Assembly (NCBI RefSeq): GCF_019396345.1
Contig: NZ_JAHKRM010000011.1
Location: 124,001 to 188,000, forward strand
Direction of reading: 5' to 3'
Length of the DNA stretch: 64,000 nucleotides
DNA from: Nonomuraea guangzhouensis
Lineage (GTDB): Bacteria; Actinomycetota; Actinomycetes; Streptosporangiales; Streptosporangiaceae
Shown: piece by piece, positions 41,753 through 50,669 of the stretch
Numbering within the stretch: position 1 is the first letter of the stretch
Layout of the letters: every line of letters starts with the position of its first letter
Notes under the pieces: generated by a model
Told to the model about the DNA's origin: nothing
Databases searched by the model: none
The model's input: only the letters and a program-made list of their open reading frames with translations
Program-made: the position numbers and the translations under genes

Positions 41753-43300
41753 CTACTCCCACTCGATGGTGCCCGGCGGCTTGCTCGTGATGTCCACCAC
41801 GACCCGGTTGACGTCACGCACCTCGTTCGTAATCCGGGTGGAGATCCGCGACAGCACGTCATAAGGCACCCGCGCCCAGTCCGCCGTCATCGCGTCCTCG
41901 GACGTCACCGGCCGCAAAACCACCGGATGCCCATAAGTCCGCCCATCGCCCTGCACGCCCACCGACCGGACATCGGCCAGCAGCACCACCGGACACTGCC
42001 AGATCTCCCGGTCGAGGCCGGCCCGAGACAGCTCCTCACGCGCGATCGCGTCCGCCTCCCGCAGCAGATCCAGCCGCTCACGCGTGACCTCACCGACAAT
42101 GCGGATCCCCAAACCAGGACCCGGGAACGGCTGACGCCACACCATCGCCGCCGGCAACCCCAGCTCCTCGCCCGCCCGCCGCACCTCGTCCTTGAACAGC
42201 GTCCGCAACGGCTCCACGAGCTTGAACTGCAGATCCTCAGGCAGGCCGCCGACATTGTGGTGCGACTTGATGTTGGCGGTGCCCGTGCCGCCGCCGGACT
42301 CCACCACGTCGGGGTAGAGCGTGCCCTGGACCAGGAAGTCGACGGGGCCGTCGGCCATGATCGCGCGCTGCTCGTCCTCGAAGACCCGGATGAACTCGCG
42401 GCCGATGATCTTGCGCTTGTCCTCCGGGTCGCTGACGCCGTCGAGCGCCTTGAGGAAGCGGTCGGCGGCGTCGACGACGCGGAGCTTGACGCCCGTGGCG
42501 CGGACGAAGTCGCGTTCGACCTGCTCGGCCTCGCCCTTGCGCAGCAGGCCGTGGTCGACGAACACGCAGGTCAGCCGGTCACCGATGGCCCGCTGGACCA
42601 TCGCGGCGGCCACCGCCGAGTCGACGCCGCCGGACAGCGCGCAGATCGCGCGGCCGTCGCCGACCTGCTGGCGGACCGCCTCGACGGCGTCTTCGACGAT
42701 GTTGAGCATGGTCCAGGTGGGACGGCAGCCCGCCGCGTCGAGGAAGTGCTTGAGCACCGCCTGGCCGTGCTCGGAGTGGAGCACCTCGGGGTGGAACTGC
42801 ACACCGTAGAACCCGCGCCCGGCGTCCTCGAAGGCGGCGACGGGGGTCTGAAGGGTCGAGGCGGTCACCGTGAAGCCGTCGGGGGCGGCGGCCACGCTGT
42901 CGCCGTGGGACATCCAGACCTTCTGCGCGGTGGGCAGCCCGGCGAAGATCACGCCCTCGCTGAGCACGTCGAGGTCGGTGCCGCCGTACTCGGCGACGCC
43001 CGTCTGGGCGACCTCGCCGCCCAGCGCCTGGGCCATGGCCTGGAAGCCGTAGCAGATGCCGAACGTCGGCACGCCCGTCGAGAACAGCCCCTGGGGCACG
43101 GCGGGCGCGCCCTCGGCGTAGACCGAGGAGGGCCCGCCGGACAGGATGATCGCCTTGGGCTTCTTGGCCAGCATCTCCTCGACCGGCATCGTCGAGGGGA
43201 CGATCTCGGAGAAGACATGGCACTCACGCACCCGCCTGGCGATCAGCTGCGCGTACTGCGCGCCGAAGTCGACGACGAGCACTGTGTCGAACTCAGACAC
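41753..43300 (-). CDS. guaA: GMP synthase (glutamine-hydrolysing)
   Basis: Converts XMP to GMP with glutamine and ATP. The glutamine amidotransferase domain has Cys83 in TFGICYGFQAMA and the His-Glu pair in VQFHPEVLHSEHG. The ATP pyrophosphatase domain has the P-loop ALSGGVDSAVAA. The C-terminal dimerisation domain ends NRVVVDITSKPPGTIEWE, the standard GuaA end. I chose GTG 43300 (VSEFDTVLVVDFGAQ), with GGGGGG about eight bases upstream; the frame is open to 43336. It is 515 residues long. Convergent with the STAND gene, 4 bases apart. Confidence 0.97.
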   Translation of the reverse strand: MSEFDTVLVVDFGAQYAQLIARRVRECHVFSEIVPSTMPVEEMLAKKPKAIILSGGPSSVYAEGAPAVPQGLFSTGVPTFGICYGFQAMAQALGGEVAQTGVAEYGGTDLDVLSEGVIFAGLPTAQKVWMSHGDSVAAAPDGFTVTASTLQTPVAAFEDAGRGFYGVQFHPEVLHSEHGQAVLKHFLDAAGCRPTWTMLNIVEDAVEAVRQQVGDGRAICALSGGVDSAVAAAMVQRAIGDRLTCVFVDHGLLRKGEAEQVERDFVRATGVKLRVVDAADRFLKALDGVSDPEDKRKIIGREFIRVFEDEQRAIMADGPVDFLVQGTLYPDVVESGGGTGTANIKSHHNVGGLPEDLQFKLVEPLRTLFKDEVRRAGEELGLPAAMVWRQPFPGPGLGIRIVGEVTRERLDLLREADAIAREELSRAGLDREIWQCPVVLLADVRSVGVQGDGRTYGHPVVLRPVTSEDAMTADWARVPYDVLSRISTRITNEVRDVNRVVVDITSKPPGTIEWE

Positions 43301-43354
43301 CGAGAGGACCCCCCAAAGGCGAATGCGGTGCTCCAAGTGTATCGGGGGGTGAAC

Positions 43355-44848
43355 CTAGAGGATGCTGCCTATCAGCCCCAACGGCGGCGAGCCCAGATCG
43401 AACAGGGCCTTGTGGAAGCGCTGCAGTGTGAAGCCGGCGCCCCACTCCTTGCGCGCCTGCTCGCGTAGGTCGAGGATGAGCAGCTTGCCCCAGGTGTAGC
43501 GGCCATAGGTGGGGTCGAACGTGGCCCGCCTCGCCTCCGACAGCGCGGCCGGTCCGGACAGGTTCGTGTCGGACTCGAAGCGCCGGGCACCGTCCTCGAC
43601 CGTCATCTGGCCGGTGTGCACGCCGATGGCGCAGGCCAGCCGGGTGACGCGGATCAGCGCCTCCACCCAGACGCCGATCTCGAAGCGCGGGTCCTGGGCC
43701 TCGAACCCCTCCTCGACACACAGCTCCTCGGCGTAGTGCGCCCAGCCCTCGACGAACGCCATCGACTGCAGCAGCCGCCGGACGTCCGAGCCGGCCCGGC
43801 GCAGGGCGCGGCCGTGCGAGAAGTGCCCGGGGGCGACCTCGTGCACGTTGATCGCAGGCAGGGTGGTGTCGCTGAAGACCTCCAGCCACTCCTCGATGTC
43901 CCGCGCGGGCCAGGAGGGGTCGGGCGGGGTGATGTGGTAGTAGGAGGGACCTTCCGGCTCGCCGGGAGAGTTCCACGACATCATCGCCATCGCCCAGCGG
44001 CGCGACGGGGGCGCCAGGCCGACCAGGCACTCGCCGTCGTGGTAGGGCACCAGATCCTTCTCGCGGGTGAACGCGATGGCCTTCTCGGTGCCGATCCTGG
44101 CCGCCTCGATGACACCGTCGGCGTCGGGGTGCTGCTTGACCAGCTCGCGTACGACGTCGAGCGGTGGCTCGCCCGGCCGCCCCAGCTTGGCGCAGGACTC
44201 GGTGAGCAGCGCCATGAGCCGGTCGCGCTCGGCGTCGGCGCGCTCGGCCAGCCATCCGAGATCGACGGGGAGCCCCTCGGTGGCGCCCATCAGCTGGGCC
44301 AGCGCCTCGCCGCCGAGCGACGCGTCGGGGTCGCCGACCGCCGCCGCCCGCTCGACGTGCGCGACCAGCAGGCCGTGCGCGTCGAGCGCGGCCTGGTCCG
44401 TGACACCGGCACCCAGGCCCTGGGCGGCCGTGACCAGCGACCGCGCGACGGGCGCGCTGACCCGGTCGAGCGCGGCGATCGCGTTCGCCACCGCCTCCGG
44501 CCAGAGCGCCAGGTGCGCGGCCTTGGCGGCCTCGCGCTCGGCCTCCGGCGCGTAGTCGCGGTCGTAGCAGGCCAGGTCGAGGTTCGACAGGTGGGGCAGC
44601 GGGTTGCTCCGATGCAGCTCCAGCTCGCCGAACTGGGTGCGCAGGCCGTCCTCGAAGATCCGGAGATGCGCCGAGTCGTACGGGTCGGCCGGTGCGGCGC
44701 CTTCGCCAAGCCGCGCCAGCCCGGCCCGTACGCCTTCCGGCGACAGGTCCTGGATCCTGCCGTCGTACTCGTGCCTGCCGCCCGCCTCGCGCGCTTCGGC
44801 CATGTTCAGGTCTGTGATGGCACGGAGCCTGGGGTCGAGTTCCGTCAT
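43355..44848 (-). CDS. DUF885 family protein, putative metallopeptidase
   Basis: A protein of 497 residues with the DUF885 hallmark HEVAPGHFSHGRALR, a HExxxGH zinc motif, followed by SMAFVEGWAHYAEELC, whose Glu is a likely third ligand. YYHITPPDPSW and the C-terminal TFDPTYGRYTWGKLLILDLR are also typical. There is no signal peptide, so it is cytoplasmic. Members are thought to be peptidases but few have been tested. It lies 54 bases upstream of guaA on the same strand. Confidence 0.85.
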   Translation of the reverse strand: MTELDPRLRAITDLNMAEAREAGGRHEYDGRIQDLSPEGVRAGLARLGEGAAPADPYDSAHLRIFEDGLRTQFGELELHRSNPLPHLSNLDLACYDRDYAPEAEREAAKAAHLALWPEAVANAIAALDRVSAPVARSLVTAAQGLGAGVTDQAALDAHGLLVAHVERAAAVGDPDASLGGEALAQLMGATEGLPVDLGWLAERADAERDRLMALLTESCAKLGRPGEPPLDVVRELVKQHPDADGVIEAARIGTEKAIAFTREKDLVPYHDGECLVGLAPPSRRWAMAMMSWNSPGEPEGPSYYHITPPDPSWPARDIEEWLEVFSDTTLPAINVHEVAPGHFSHGRALRRAGSDVRRLLQSMAFVEGWAHYAEELCVEEGFEAQDPRFEIGVWVEALIRVTRLACAIGVHTGQMTVEDGARRFESDTNLSGPAALSEARRATFDPTYGRYTWGKLLILDLREQARKEWGAGFTLQRFHKALFDLGSPPLGLIGSIL

Positions 44849-44908
44849 GTCGCCGACGCTAGCGCACGCCTTTGATCTTGAGGAGTCCAGCGAGAGATCA
44901 TCAGAGAT

Positions 44909-45664
44909 GTGACAATGATCCGCATGTCCCTCCGGATCACCACGCTCGCCGAGCGTCCCGAGTTCGCGCCCGCTTTATGGGAGATGGACAGCTCGTGGCG
45001 CGTCTTCATGCTCCAAGACCCGATCGCCGACCTGTTCTACCCGGTCGCCGCGACGGACTACGCCGAATACGTGCTGGTGGCCGATGACGACGCCGAACCC
45101 GGCCGGATAGTGGCCAGAGCCTGCATGATCCCCTTCGCGACCAGGGGCGCCGAGCTGCCCGACGACGGCTGGGACGGGGTGATCCGCCACGGCTGGCTGG
45201 CCGTCAAGCGGGACCGCCCCCTGGACGCCGTCTCCGCGCTGGAGATCACCGTCAGGACCGACCTGCTGGGCTCGGGGCTGTCACCGCTGATGCTGGCCGC
45301 GATGCGCGACCAGGCCGCGCGGCTGGGGTTCCGCGAGCTCGTGGCCCCGGTCCGGCCGAACCAGAAGCACCTCGAACCACACACGCCCATGACGGAGTAC
45401 GCCTTCAGGTCCCGGGACGACGGCCTGCCGCATGACGCCTGGCTACGCGTGCACGTGCGGGCGGGCGCGACGATCGTCAAGGTCGCGCCGCGCTCGATGG
45501 TCATCCCGGGCACGCTCGCCGAGTGGCGCGGGTGGACCGGCCTGCCGTTCGACCGGTCCGGCCCGGTCGAGGTCCCGGGCGCCCTCAACCCCGTGCACTG
45601 CGACGTGGCGCACAACCACGCCATCTACGTCGAGCCGAACGTCTGGGTCAGCCATCCGCTCTAA
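44909..45664 (+). CDS. GNAT-like acetyltransferase
   Basis: A protein of 251 residues with a GNAT-type core: VLVADDDAEPGRIVARACMIPF as the central strands, then SALEITVRTDLLGSGLSPLMLAAMRDQAARLGFRELVAPVRPNQK as the acetyl-CoA-binding turn and helix. The standard RGxG loop is replaced by LLGSGLS. The start is uncertain: GTG 44909, ATG 44915 and ATG 44924 are all close, and the last is nearest the fold. Divergent from DUF885; its stop overlaps the convergent beta-lactamase-fold gene by 4 bases. Substrate unknown. Confidence 0.7.
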   Translation: MTMIRMSLRITTLAERPEFAPALWEMDSSWRVFMLQDPIADLFYPVAATDYAEYVLVADDDAEPGRIVARACMIPFATRGAELPDDGWDGVIRHGWLAVKRDRPLDAVSALEITVRTDLLGSGLSPLMLAAMRDQAARLGFRELVAPVRPNQKHLEPHTPMTEYAFRSRDDGLPHDAWLRVHVRAGATIVKVAPRSMVIPGTLAEWRGWTGLPFDRSGPVEVPGALNPVHCDVAHNHAIYVEPNVWVSHPL

Positions 45665-46419
45665 GAGAGCGTCACCCGTTCGCCCGGCTCCAGCAGGTGT
45701 ACGCGGTCGCCGAGCCCGGCGAGTGACTTGACCAGCGTGTCCCGGCCCTGCGTGAAATGGCCCCAATGCTCGAAGTGCAGCGGCACCACGTGACGGGCGC
45801 CCAGGATCTCGGCCGCCTCGGCCACGTCGTCGCTGGTCAACGTCAGGTACGCGTCACCTACCAGCGGCGTACGCGCCCCTCCGGCGAACAGCACCGCCAC
45901 GTCCACCGCCCCCACGCGCCCCGCGATGTCCCTGACCACGTCCAGCGAGGCGTTGTCCCCGCTCACGTACACAGTCGGCAGCCCCTCGCCGCTCAGCACG
46001 AACCCGGTCACCTCACCCACCAGGTGCTCGCTCCCGTCGGGCCCGTGCTGCGCGGGCACGCCGGTCACCCGCAGCGCGCCGCCACCAGGCCGGGCGAGAT
46101 CGGTGTGCGTCCAGTTCGGCAGCGCCCGGACCGGCTCGCCGATCCGCTCGGCCGCCGACCCCGTCGACAGCACCACCGGCGCCGAGGACAGGAAGGCGCG
46201 GCCGGCCTTGTCGAGATTGTCGGGATGCTGGTCGTGTGAGAGCAGCACGGCGTCCACGGTCCCGGCGTCGCCCGGCCCGAACGCCGGTCCGGCCGTTTTG
46301 ACCAGCGCCCGGTTCCCGATCGGGTAGTCACCCGGCGGGTCGAACGTGGGGTCGGTCAGCAGCCGCACCCCACCGATCTCCAGAACCGCGGTCGGGCCGC
46401 CCACGTAACGAATCTCCAT
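45661..46419 (-). CDS. Metallo-beta-lactamase-fold hydrolase (UlaG-like)
   Basis: A protein of 252 residues of the MBL fold. LLTDPTFDPPG and SHDQHPDNLD form the front metal site; the first His of HxHxDH is kept, but the second is in the HPDN segment, as in UlaG-like lactonase relatives. YVSGDNAS and PLHFEHWGHF hold later ligands. ATG 46419 was chosen over GTG 46428. A lactonase or phosphodiesterase role is possible; the substrate is not evident. Confidence 0.83.
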   Translation of the reverse strand: MEIRYVGGPTAVLEIGGVRLLTDPTFDPPGDYPIGNRALVKTAGPAFGPGDAGTVDAVLLSHDQHPDNLDKAGRAFLSSAPVVLSTGSAAERIGEPVRALPNWTHTDLARPGGGALRVTGVPAQHGPDGSEHLVGEVTGFVLSGEGLPTVYVSGDNASLDVVRDIAGRVGAVDVAVLFAGGARTPLVGDAYLTLTSDDVAEAAEILGARHVVPLHFEHWGHFTQGRDTLVKSLAGLGDRVHLLEPGERVTLS

Positions 46420-46464
46420 GGAGATCACGACATTCGCGCCGGACGCGATATTCCGGGGTAGTGG

Positions 46465-46914
46465 TCATATCCCAACGATCGCAGCGGCCGCGCAGGCGGC
46501 GAGGTCCTCGCGTAGCCGACGCTGCTGCTCCTGGGACAACGGTGAGAACAGCTGCCGTTCGATGGCGCGCACGGCGACACTGGCCTCGCGCAGCGTCGAC
46601 TGTCCAGCTCGGGTGAGCTCGGTGGGCAGGGCCCGCCCAGAAGCGGCGTGATCAGGCCTGGTGAGCAGGCCCCGCTCTTGGAGCCGGCGAAGTACGAGGT
46701 TCATCGACTGGCGGGTGACGAAGGCGCGGCGGGCGAGTTCGGAGTTGGACAGTCCCGGATGCCGTCCGAGCAGTTCGAGGCATGCGTATTGGGCAACGGT
46801 GAGACCCAGTGGACGCAGCACCTCATCCATCGCGGTGTGCAGTGAGGCTTGCACCTGCTTGAGGACGTAGCCCACCGACTGGTCAAGGTCGCCTACGGTC
46901 TCTTCTTGCTCCAT
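46465..46914 (-). CDS. MarR-type repressor
   Basis: A regulator of 149 residues: LGLTVAQYACLELLGRHPGLSNSELARRAFVTRQSMNLVLRRLQERGLLTR is the winged helix-turn-helix and PTELTRAGQSTL the wing. It is divergent from the VOC and MFS genes. Two matching dyads lie between, one directly over its own start codon, so it should repress both itself and the resistance genes until a ligand binds. Confidence 0.93.
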   Translation of the reverse strand: MEQEETVGDLDQSVGYVLKQVQASLHTAMDEVLRPLGLTVAQYACLELLGRHPGLSNSELARRAFVTRQSMNLVLRRLQERGLLTRPDHAASGRALPTELTRAGQSTLREASVAVRAIERQLFSPLSQEQQRRLREDLAACAAAAIVGI

Positions 46915-46957
46915 GTCAGCATTCTGACATACCCTCCTATGTCAGCAGACTGACATA
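46913..46957. promoter_or_regulatory. Two MarR operators
   Basis: Two inverted repeats share the consensus ATGTCAG-N4-CTGACAT. The first, ATGTCAGCATTCTGACAT at 46913-46930, touches the marR start codon. The second, at 46938-46957, extends to TATGTCAG-CAGA-CTGACATA. Their centres are 26 bases apart, and the second overlaps the AGGAGG site of the VOC gene. Confidence 0.9.
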
Positions 46958-46968
46958 GGAGGAAGCTC

Positions 46969-47313
46969 ATGAGTGGACAGGTCACGTACTTCGAGCTGCC
47001 GAGCACCAACATCGAAGCAACCCAGCGGTTCTGGGGCTCGCTGTTCGGTTGGACGTTCTACGAGGGCAACTTCCCGGGCTACTCGATGATCCAGGGGCCC
47101 GACCCCATGGGCGGAGCGCCGCACGACGATTCGTCACGACACCCGCGCATCTTCTTCGCCGTCGACGACATCACCGCCGCCGTTGCCCGGGTCCGCGAAC
47201 TCGGCGGCACGGCAGAAGATCCGGTCAGCATCCCCTCTGGTGCCTACGCCCACTGCACAGATGATCAGGGCGTGGAGTTCAGCCTGTCCGAACAGGCCGG
47301 AGACCAGGATTGA
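46969..47313 (+). CDS. VOC family protein (glyoxalase/bleomycin-resistance fold)
   Basis: A protein of 114 residues with one VOC unit: VTYFELPSTNIEATQRFWGSLFGWTFYEG, then FFAVDDITAAVARVRELGGTAEDP and TDDQGVEFSLSE, whose Glu is the usual metal ligand. AGGAGG precedes the ATG. The stop overlaps the MFS start (TTGA). With a MarR repressor and exporter it probably binds or detoxifies a small toxic compound. Confidence 0.88.
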   Translation: MSGQVTYFELPSTNIEATQRFWGSLFGWTFYEGNFPGYSMIQGPDPMGGAPHDDSSRHPRIFFAVDDITAAVARVRELGGTAEDPVSIPSGAYAHCTDDQGVEFSLSEQAGDQD

Positions 47314-48515
47314 ATCGCATCGAGATCGGCGAGCCAGAACCCAAGGGATCCGAACCTCTCGTGAGAGGGTTGCTGCCGCTGGCGCTGGCAACCTTCGCGG
47401 TCGGCACCGACGCGTTCGTGATGGCCGGTCTCCTGCCGGCCATCGCCGCCGACCTTGAGGTAGGCATGCCGGCCGCCGGTCAGCTGGTGACAGTGTTCGC
47501 ACTGACGCTCGCTGTCGCCGCGCCGATTCTGAGTTGGCTGCTGAGCCCACTGGATCGTCGCAAGGTTTTGCAGCTGGCCCTGATCGTGTTCGTCATCGGC
47601 AACGTCTTCACGGCACTCAGCCCGAGCTATCCGATCGCGCTGTCAGCCCGGATTCTCACAGCGGCCGGGGCGGCCACCATCACCGCCACCGCGTCGAGTG
47701 CGGCTGTCGCGATTACGCCTCCCGAACGCCGGGGGCGTGCCATGGCGGTGGTCATCGGTGGATTGACGCTGTCCACCGCGCTAGGCATGCCGCTGGGCAA
47801 CTTGATCGGCGGCATCGACTGGCGCCTCACACTCTGGGCGGTCGCTGCCCTTGGCGTCATTGCCGTGATCGGCATCTCGGTAGCGCTGCCCAAGGTCGTG
47901 CTGCCGGCGACAAGCCTTATGGCCCGCCTGGCTCCGCTGCGCCAGCCCAAGGTGCTCTCCCTTTTGGTCGTGACGTTGCTGGTGATGGCCGGACATTACG
48001 CCGTCTACACCTACATCGCAGCAGTGACGGCCGGCGCCACGACCGGATCGTTTCCCCAGGCCCTCACCATGATTCTGTTCGTCTGGGGTGTCGGAGTCCT
48101 GGTTGGCAACGTCTTCGCCGGCCATCTCGTGGACAAGCGTCCGGTACGCGGGGTCGCAGTCGGAGCACTCGCCGGCGGCACCGTGCTGCTCGCGATCAGC
48201 CCACTCACGGTTGGCAACCTGGCCATTGCGAGCGTCTGGGCCGCCATCTGGGGCGCCACCGACGGAATGGCCTCGGTGGTGCAGCAACACCGGCTGGTGA
48301 CCTTCGCACCCGCCTCATCACCAATGCTCCTTGGTCTCAACTCGTCCGCGATCTACCTCGGTGTAGCGATCGGTGGCGGACTTGGCGGTCTGGCCCAGGA
48401 GTGGCTGTCGGTCACCTTGCTCGGCGTTCCCGCCGCAGTCCTGGCACTGCTCGCCACCACCATCACCGTCGTGGAGGGGAGGGTCGGCCCGCTCACGCGC
48501 GCAGGCCGTCGATGA
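47310..48515 (+). CDS. MFS drug exporter
   Basis: A 12-helix major facilitator of 401 residues, of the AraJ/Bcr-like DHA1 group: FAVGTDAFVMAGLLPAIAADL in helix 1, SWLLSPLDRRKVLQL as motif A and RGRAMAVVIGGLTLSTALGMPLG as motif C. The start is TTG 47310, coupled to the VOC stop. Its 3' end overlaps the convergent TetR gene by 23 bases. Regulated with the VOC gene by MarR. Confidence 0.9.
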   Translation: MNRIEIGEPEPKGSEPLVRGLLPLALATFAVGTDAFVMAGLLPAIAADLEVGMPAAGQLVTVFALTLAVAAPILSWLLSPLDRRKVLQLALIVFVIGNVFTALSPSYPIALSARILTAAGAATITATASSAAVAITPPERRGRAMAVVIGGLTLSTALGMPLGNLIGGIDWRLTLWAVAALGVIAVIGISVALPKVVLPATSLMARLAPLRQPKVLSLLVVTLLVMAGHYAVYTYIAAVTAGATTGSFPQALTMILFVWGVGVLVGNVFAGHLVDKRPVRGVAVGALAGGTVLLAISPLTVGNLAIASVWAAIWGATDGMASVVQQHRLVTFAPASSPMLLGLNSSAIYLGVAIGGGLGGLAQEWLSVTLLGVPAAVLALLATTITVVEGRVGPLTRAGRR

Positions 48516-49074
48516 TCCGCCGCACGGACCGGTGGCAGAGCGCGCGGAAGCCGGCCTCGTCCATCGCGACGCGCCCGCTCAGGTACTGCTGGACCAGCCC
48601 CTGCGCACACGACGTGACGGCCAGCGCCACCTCCAGCGGGTCGTCGCGACGCAGCACGCCGGTACGCATCCCCTCCTCGACGAACTCGACGACCACGGTG
48701 AACGGCGGCCCCTGCCCTTCGCGGAAGTCCTCGGGGAAGCGCCGAGCCTGCGCCCAGGCGTCCGACATCAGGAACGAGTACAGGTGCGGCCGGCCGAGCG
48801 CGAAGTCGAGGAAGCCGTCGAGCAGGACGTCGATCCGCTCCTCCAGCGTGCCGGACCGCGGCAGTCGCGCCCATTCGGCGGCCAGTTCGCGACCGCTGGC
48901 GGTGGCGATGGCCCGCAGCAGCGCCTCGCGGTTCGGGTAGTGGCGGTAGATCGCCATCGCGGTGACGCCGACGGCCTCGCCGACCCGACGCATGCTCACC
49001 GCCTCGGCGCCCTGCTCGACGAGGATCCGCTGCGCGACGTCCGCGATGCGGGCGGCCGTTCCCTGCTCCTTCAC
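48493..49074 (-). CDS. TetR-family repressor
   Basis: A protein of 193 residues with the TetR helix-turn-helix RILVEQGAEAVSMRRVGEAVGVTAMAIYRHYPNREALL and a variable C-terminal ligand domain (TetR_C). The start is GTG 49074, directly beside a GTATAC-N3-GTATAC operator. It lies downstream of, and on the same strand as, the aldehyde dehydrogenase, with the operator between them. Autoregulation is likely. Confidence 0.92.
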   Translation of the reverse strand: MKEQGTAARIADVAQRILVEQGAEAVSMRRVGEAVGVTAMAIYRHYPNREALLRAIATASGRELAAEWARLPRSGTLEERIDVLLDGFLDFALGRPHLYSFLMSDAWAQARRFPEDFREGQGPPFTVVVEFVEEGMRTGVLRRDDPLEVALAVTSCAQGLVQQYLSGRVAMDEAGFRALCHRSVRRIIDGLRA

Positions 49075-49089
49075 GTATACAACGTATAC
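49075..49089. promoter_or_regulatory. TetR operator GTATAC-N3-GTATAC
   Basis: Two perfect GTATAC hexamers separated by AAC sit exactly between the aldehyde dehydrogenase stop (49090) and the tetR start (49074). Each half is itself a palindrome. Position next to the start codon suggests that bound TetR blocks its own expression. Confidence 0.75.
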
Positions 49090-50595
49090 CTACTTCAGGC
49101 GCAGCCTCTTCATCGTCTTCAGGGTGGTGACCAGGACGTTCGCCCATTTGTCGTACGTCATCGCGAGAGGCGGCTCGAAGCCCAGCCACGTGGCCTGCGC
49201 GGCGACGGTCTGCGCCTCGGTGTAGCGGAGCAGACCCTCGGCGCCGTGCCTGCGGCCCAGCCCGGACGCCTTCATGCCGCCCATCGGCGCGTCATAGGAG
49301 GCGTACGCCGAGCCGTACCCCTCGTTGATGTTGACCGTGCCCGCCTTGATCCTGGTGGCGAGCGCGCGACCGCGCGTCAGGTCGGAGGTCCAGACGGAGG
49401 CGTTGAGCCCGTAGATGGTGTCGTTGGCCAGCGTGACCGCCTCGTCGTCCGAGGAGAAGCGGTAGAGGCCGACCACCGGCCCGAACGTCTCATTGCGGCA
49501 GAGCCGCATGTCCTCGGTGATCCCGGTGAGCACGGTCGGCTCGTAGAACAGCGGGCCGAGGTCGGGCCTGGCCTTGCCGCCGGTCAGCACCGTGGCGCCG
49601 TGGGCCACGGCGTCGTCCACGTGCGCGCTGACCGCGTCCAGCTGGCGCTGGGAGGTCAGCGAGCCCATCTGGACCGACCAGTCGTGGCCCGCGCCCAGCT
49701 TCAGTCCGGCCGTCTGCTCGGCGAAGCGCGCCGCGAAGGCGTCGAACACGGCGGTGTGCACGTACAGGCGCTCGATCGACAGGCAGAGCTGGCCCGCGTT
49801 GGTGAAGCAGGCGCGGATCGCGCCCTGGACGGCGAGGTCCAGGTCGGCGTCGTCGAGCACCACCATCGGGTTCTTGCCGCCGAGCTCCAGCGAGCAGCCG
49901 ATGAGCCGCTTGGCGGCCTCCTCGGCGATCTTCCTGCCGCCCCGGGTGGAGCCGGTGAAGGCCACGTAGTCGGCGCCGTCGAGCAGCGCGTCGCCGACCT
50001 CGGCGGGCTCGCCGAGCACGACCTGCCAGACCTCGCGCGGCAGCCCCAGCTCGGCCAGCAGGTCGATGGTCCACAGCGTCGACAGTGCGGTCTGGGTGTC
50101 GGGCTTGTGCACGATGGCGTTGCCCGCGAGCAGCGCGGGCACGGCGTCGGTGACGCCCAGGGAGAGCGGGTAGTTCCACGGTGTGATCAGCGCGACCACG
50201 CCCTTGGGCTGGCGCAGCTCCGTCACCCGGGTGGCGACGGGGAAGATGCCGGCCCGCCGGCGCGGGGCGAGCAGGCGGGGGGCGCGCCGGGCGAAGTAGA
50301 GGCCGCAGCCCGCCACGTCCAGCACCTCTTCGAAGGCGTGCTTGCGGGCCTTGCCGGTCTCGTTCTGGACGATGTCGAGGATCTCGTCCCTGCGGTCCAG
50401 GATCGCGTCGTGCAGAAGCAGGAACGGCCGCGCCCGCTCCGCGATCGGCCGCGCGGCCCACTCCGCCTGCGCCGACCTGGCCTTCTCATATGCCGCACGT
50501 ACGTCATCCGCCCCGGAAACGGGCAGTTGAGCGAGCGGTTCGCCGGTGAACGGTGCGGTGATCTCGATGGTCTTGCCGCTGGACGTCACGTGCAT
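49090..50595 (-). CDS. Aldehyde dehydrogenase, succinate-semialdehyde type
   Basis: An NAD(P)-dependent aldehyde dehydrogenase of 501 residues. ITPWNYPLSLG and HKPDTQTALS hold the cofactor site; LELGGKNPMVVLDDAD has the general-base Glu and NAGQLCLSIERLYV the catalytic Cys. The Cys context is that of the GabD2 succinate-semialdehyde group. NETFGPVVGLYRF and the C-terminal RRHGAEGLLRYTEAQT are typical. ATG 50595 was chosen; 50652 would overlap the kinase gene. Linked to the TetR gene downstream. Substrate is inferred. Confidence 0.9.
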   Translation of the reverse strand: MHVTSSGKTIEITAPFTGEPLAQLPVSGADDVRAAYEKARSAQAEWAARPIAERARPFLLLHDAILDRRDEILDIVQNETGKARKHAFEEVLDVAGCGLYFARRAPRLLAPRRRAGIFPVATRVTELRQPKGVVALITPWNYPLSLGVTDAVPALLAGNAIVHKPDTQTALSTLWTIDLLAELGLPREVWQVVLGEPAEVGDALLDGADYVAFTGSTRGGRKIAEEAAKRLIGCSLELGGKNPMVVLDDADLDLAVQGAIRACFTNAGQLCLSIERLYVHTAVFDAFAARFAEQTAGLKLGAGHDWSVQMGSLTSQRQLDAVSAHVDDAVAHGATVLTGGKARPDLGPLFYEPTVLTGITEDMRLCRNETFGPVVGLYRFSSDDEAVTLANDTIYGLNASVWTSDLTRGRALATRIKAGTVNINEGYGSAYASYDAPMGGMKASGLGRRHGAEGLLRYTEAQTVAAQATWLGFEPPLAMTYDKWANVLVTTLKTMKRLRLK

Positions 50596-50669
50596 AGGAA
50601 GCAGGGTATTCCGGATCGCTACTGGCGGGTAGTTTTTGCCAATCCGTGGCATGGGGACAGAATCCTTTC

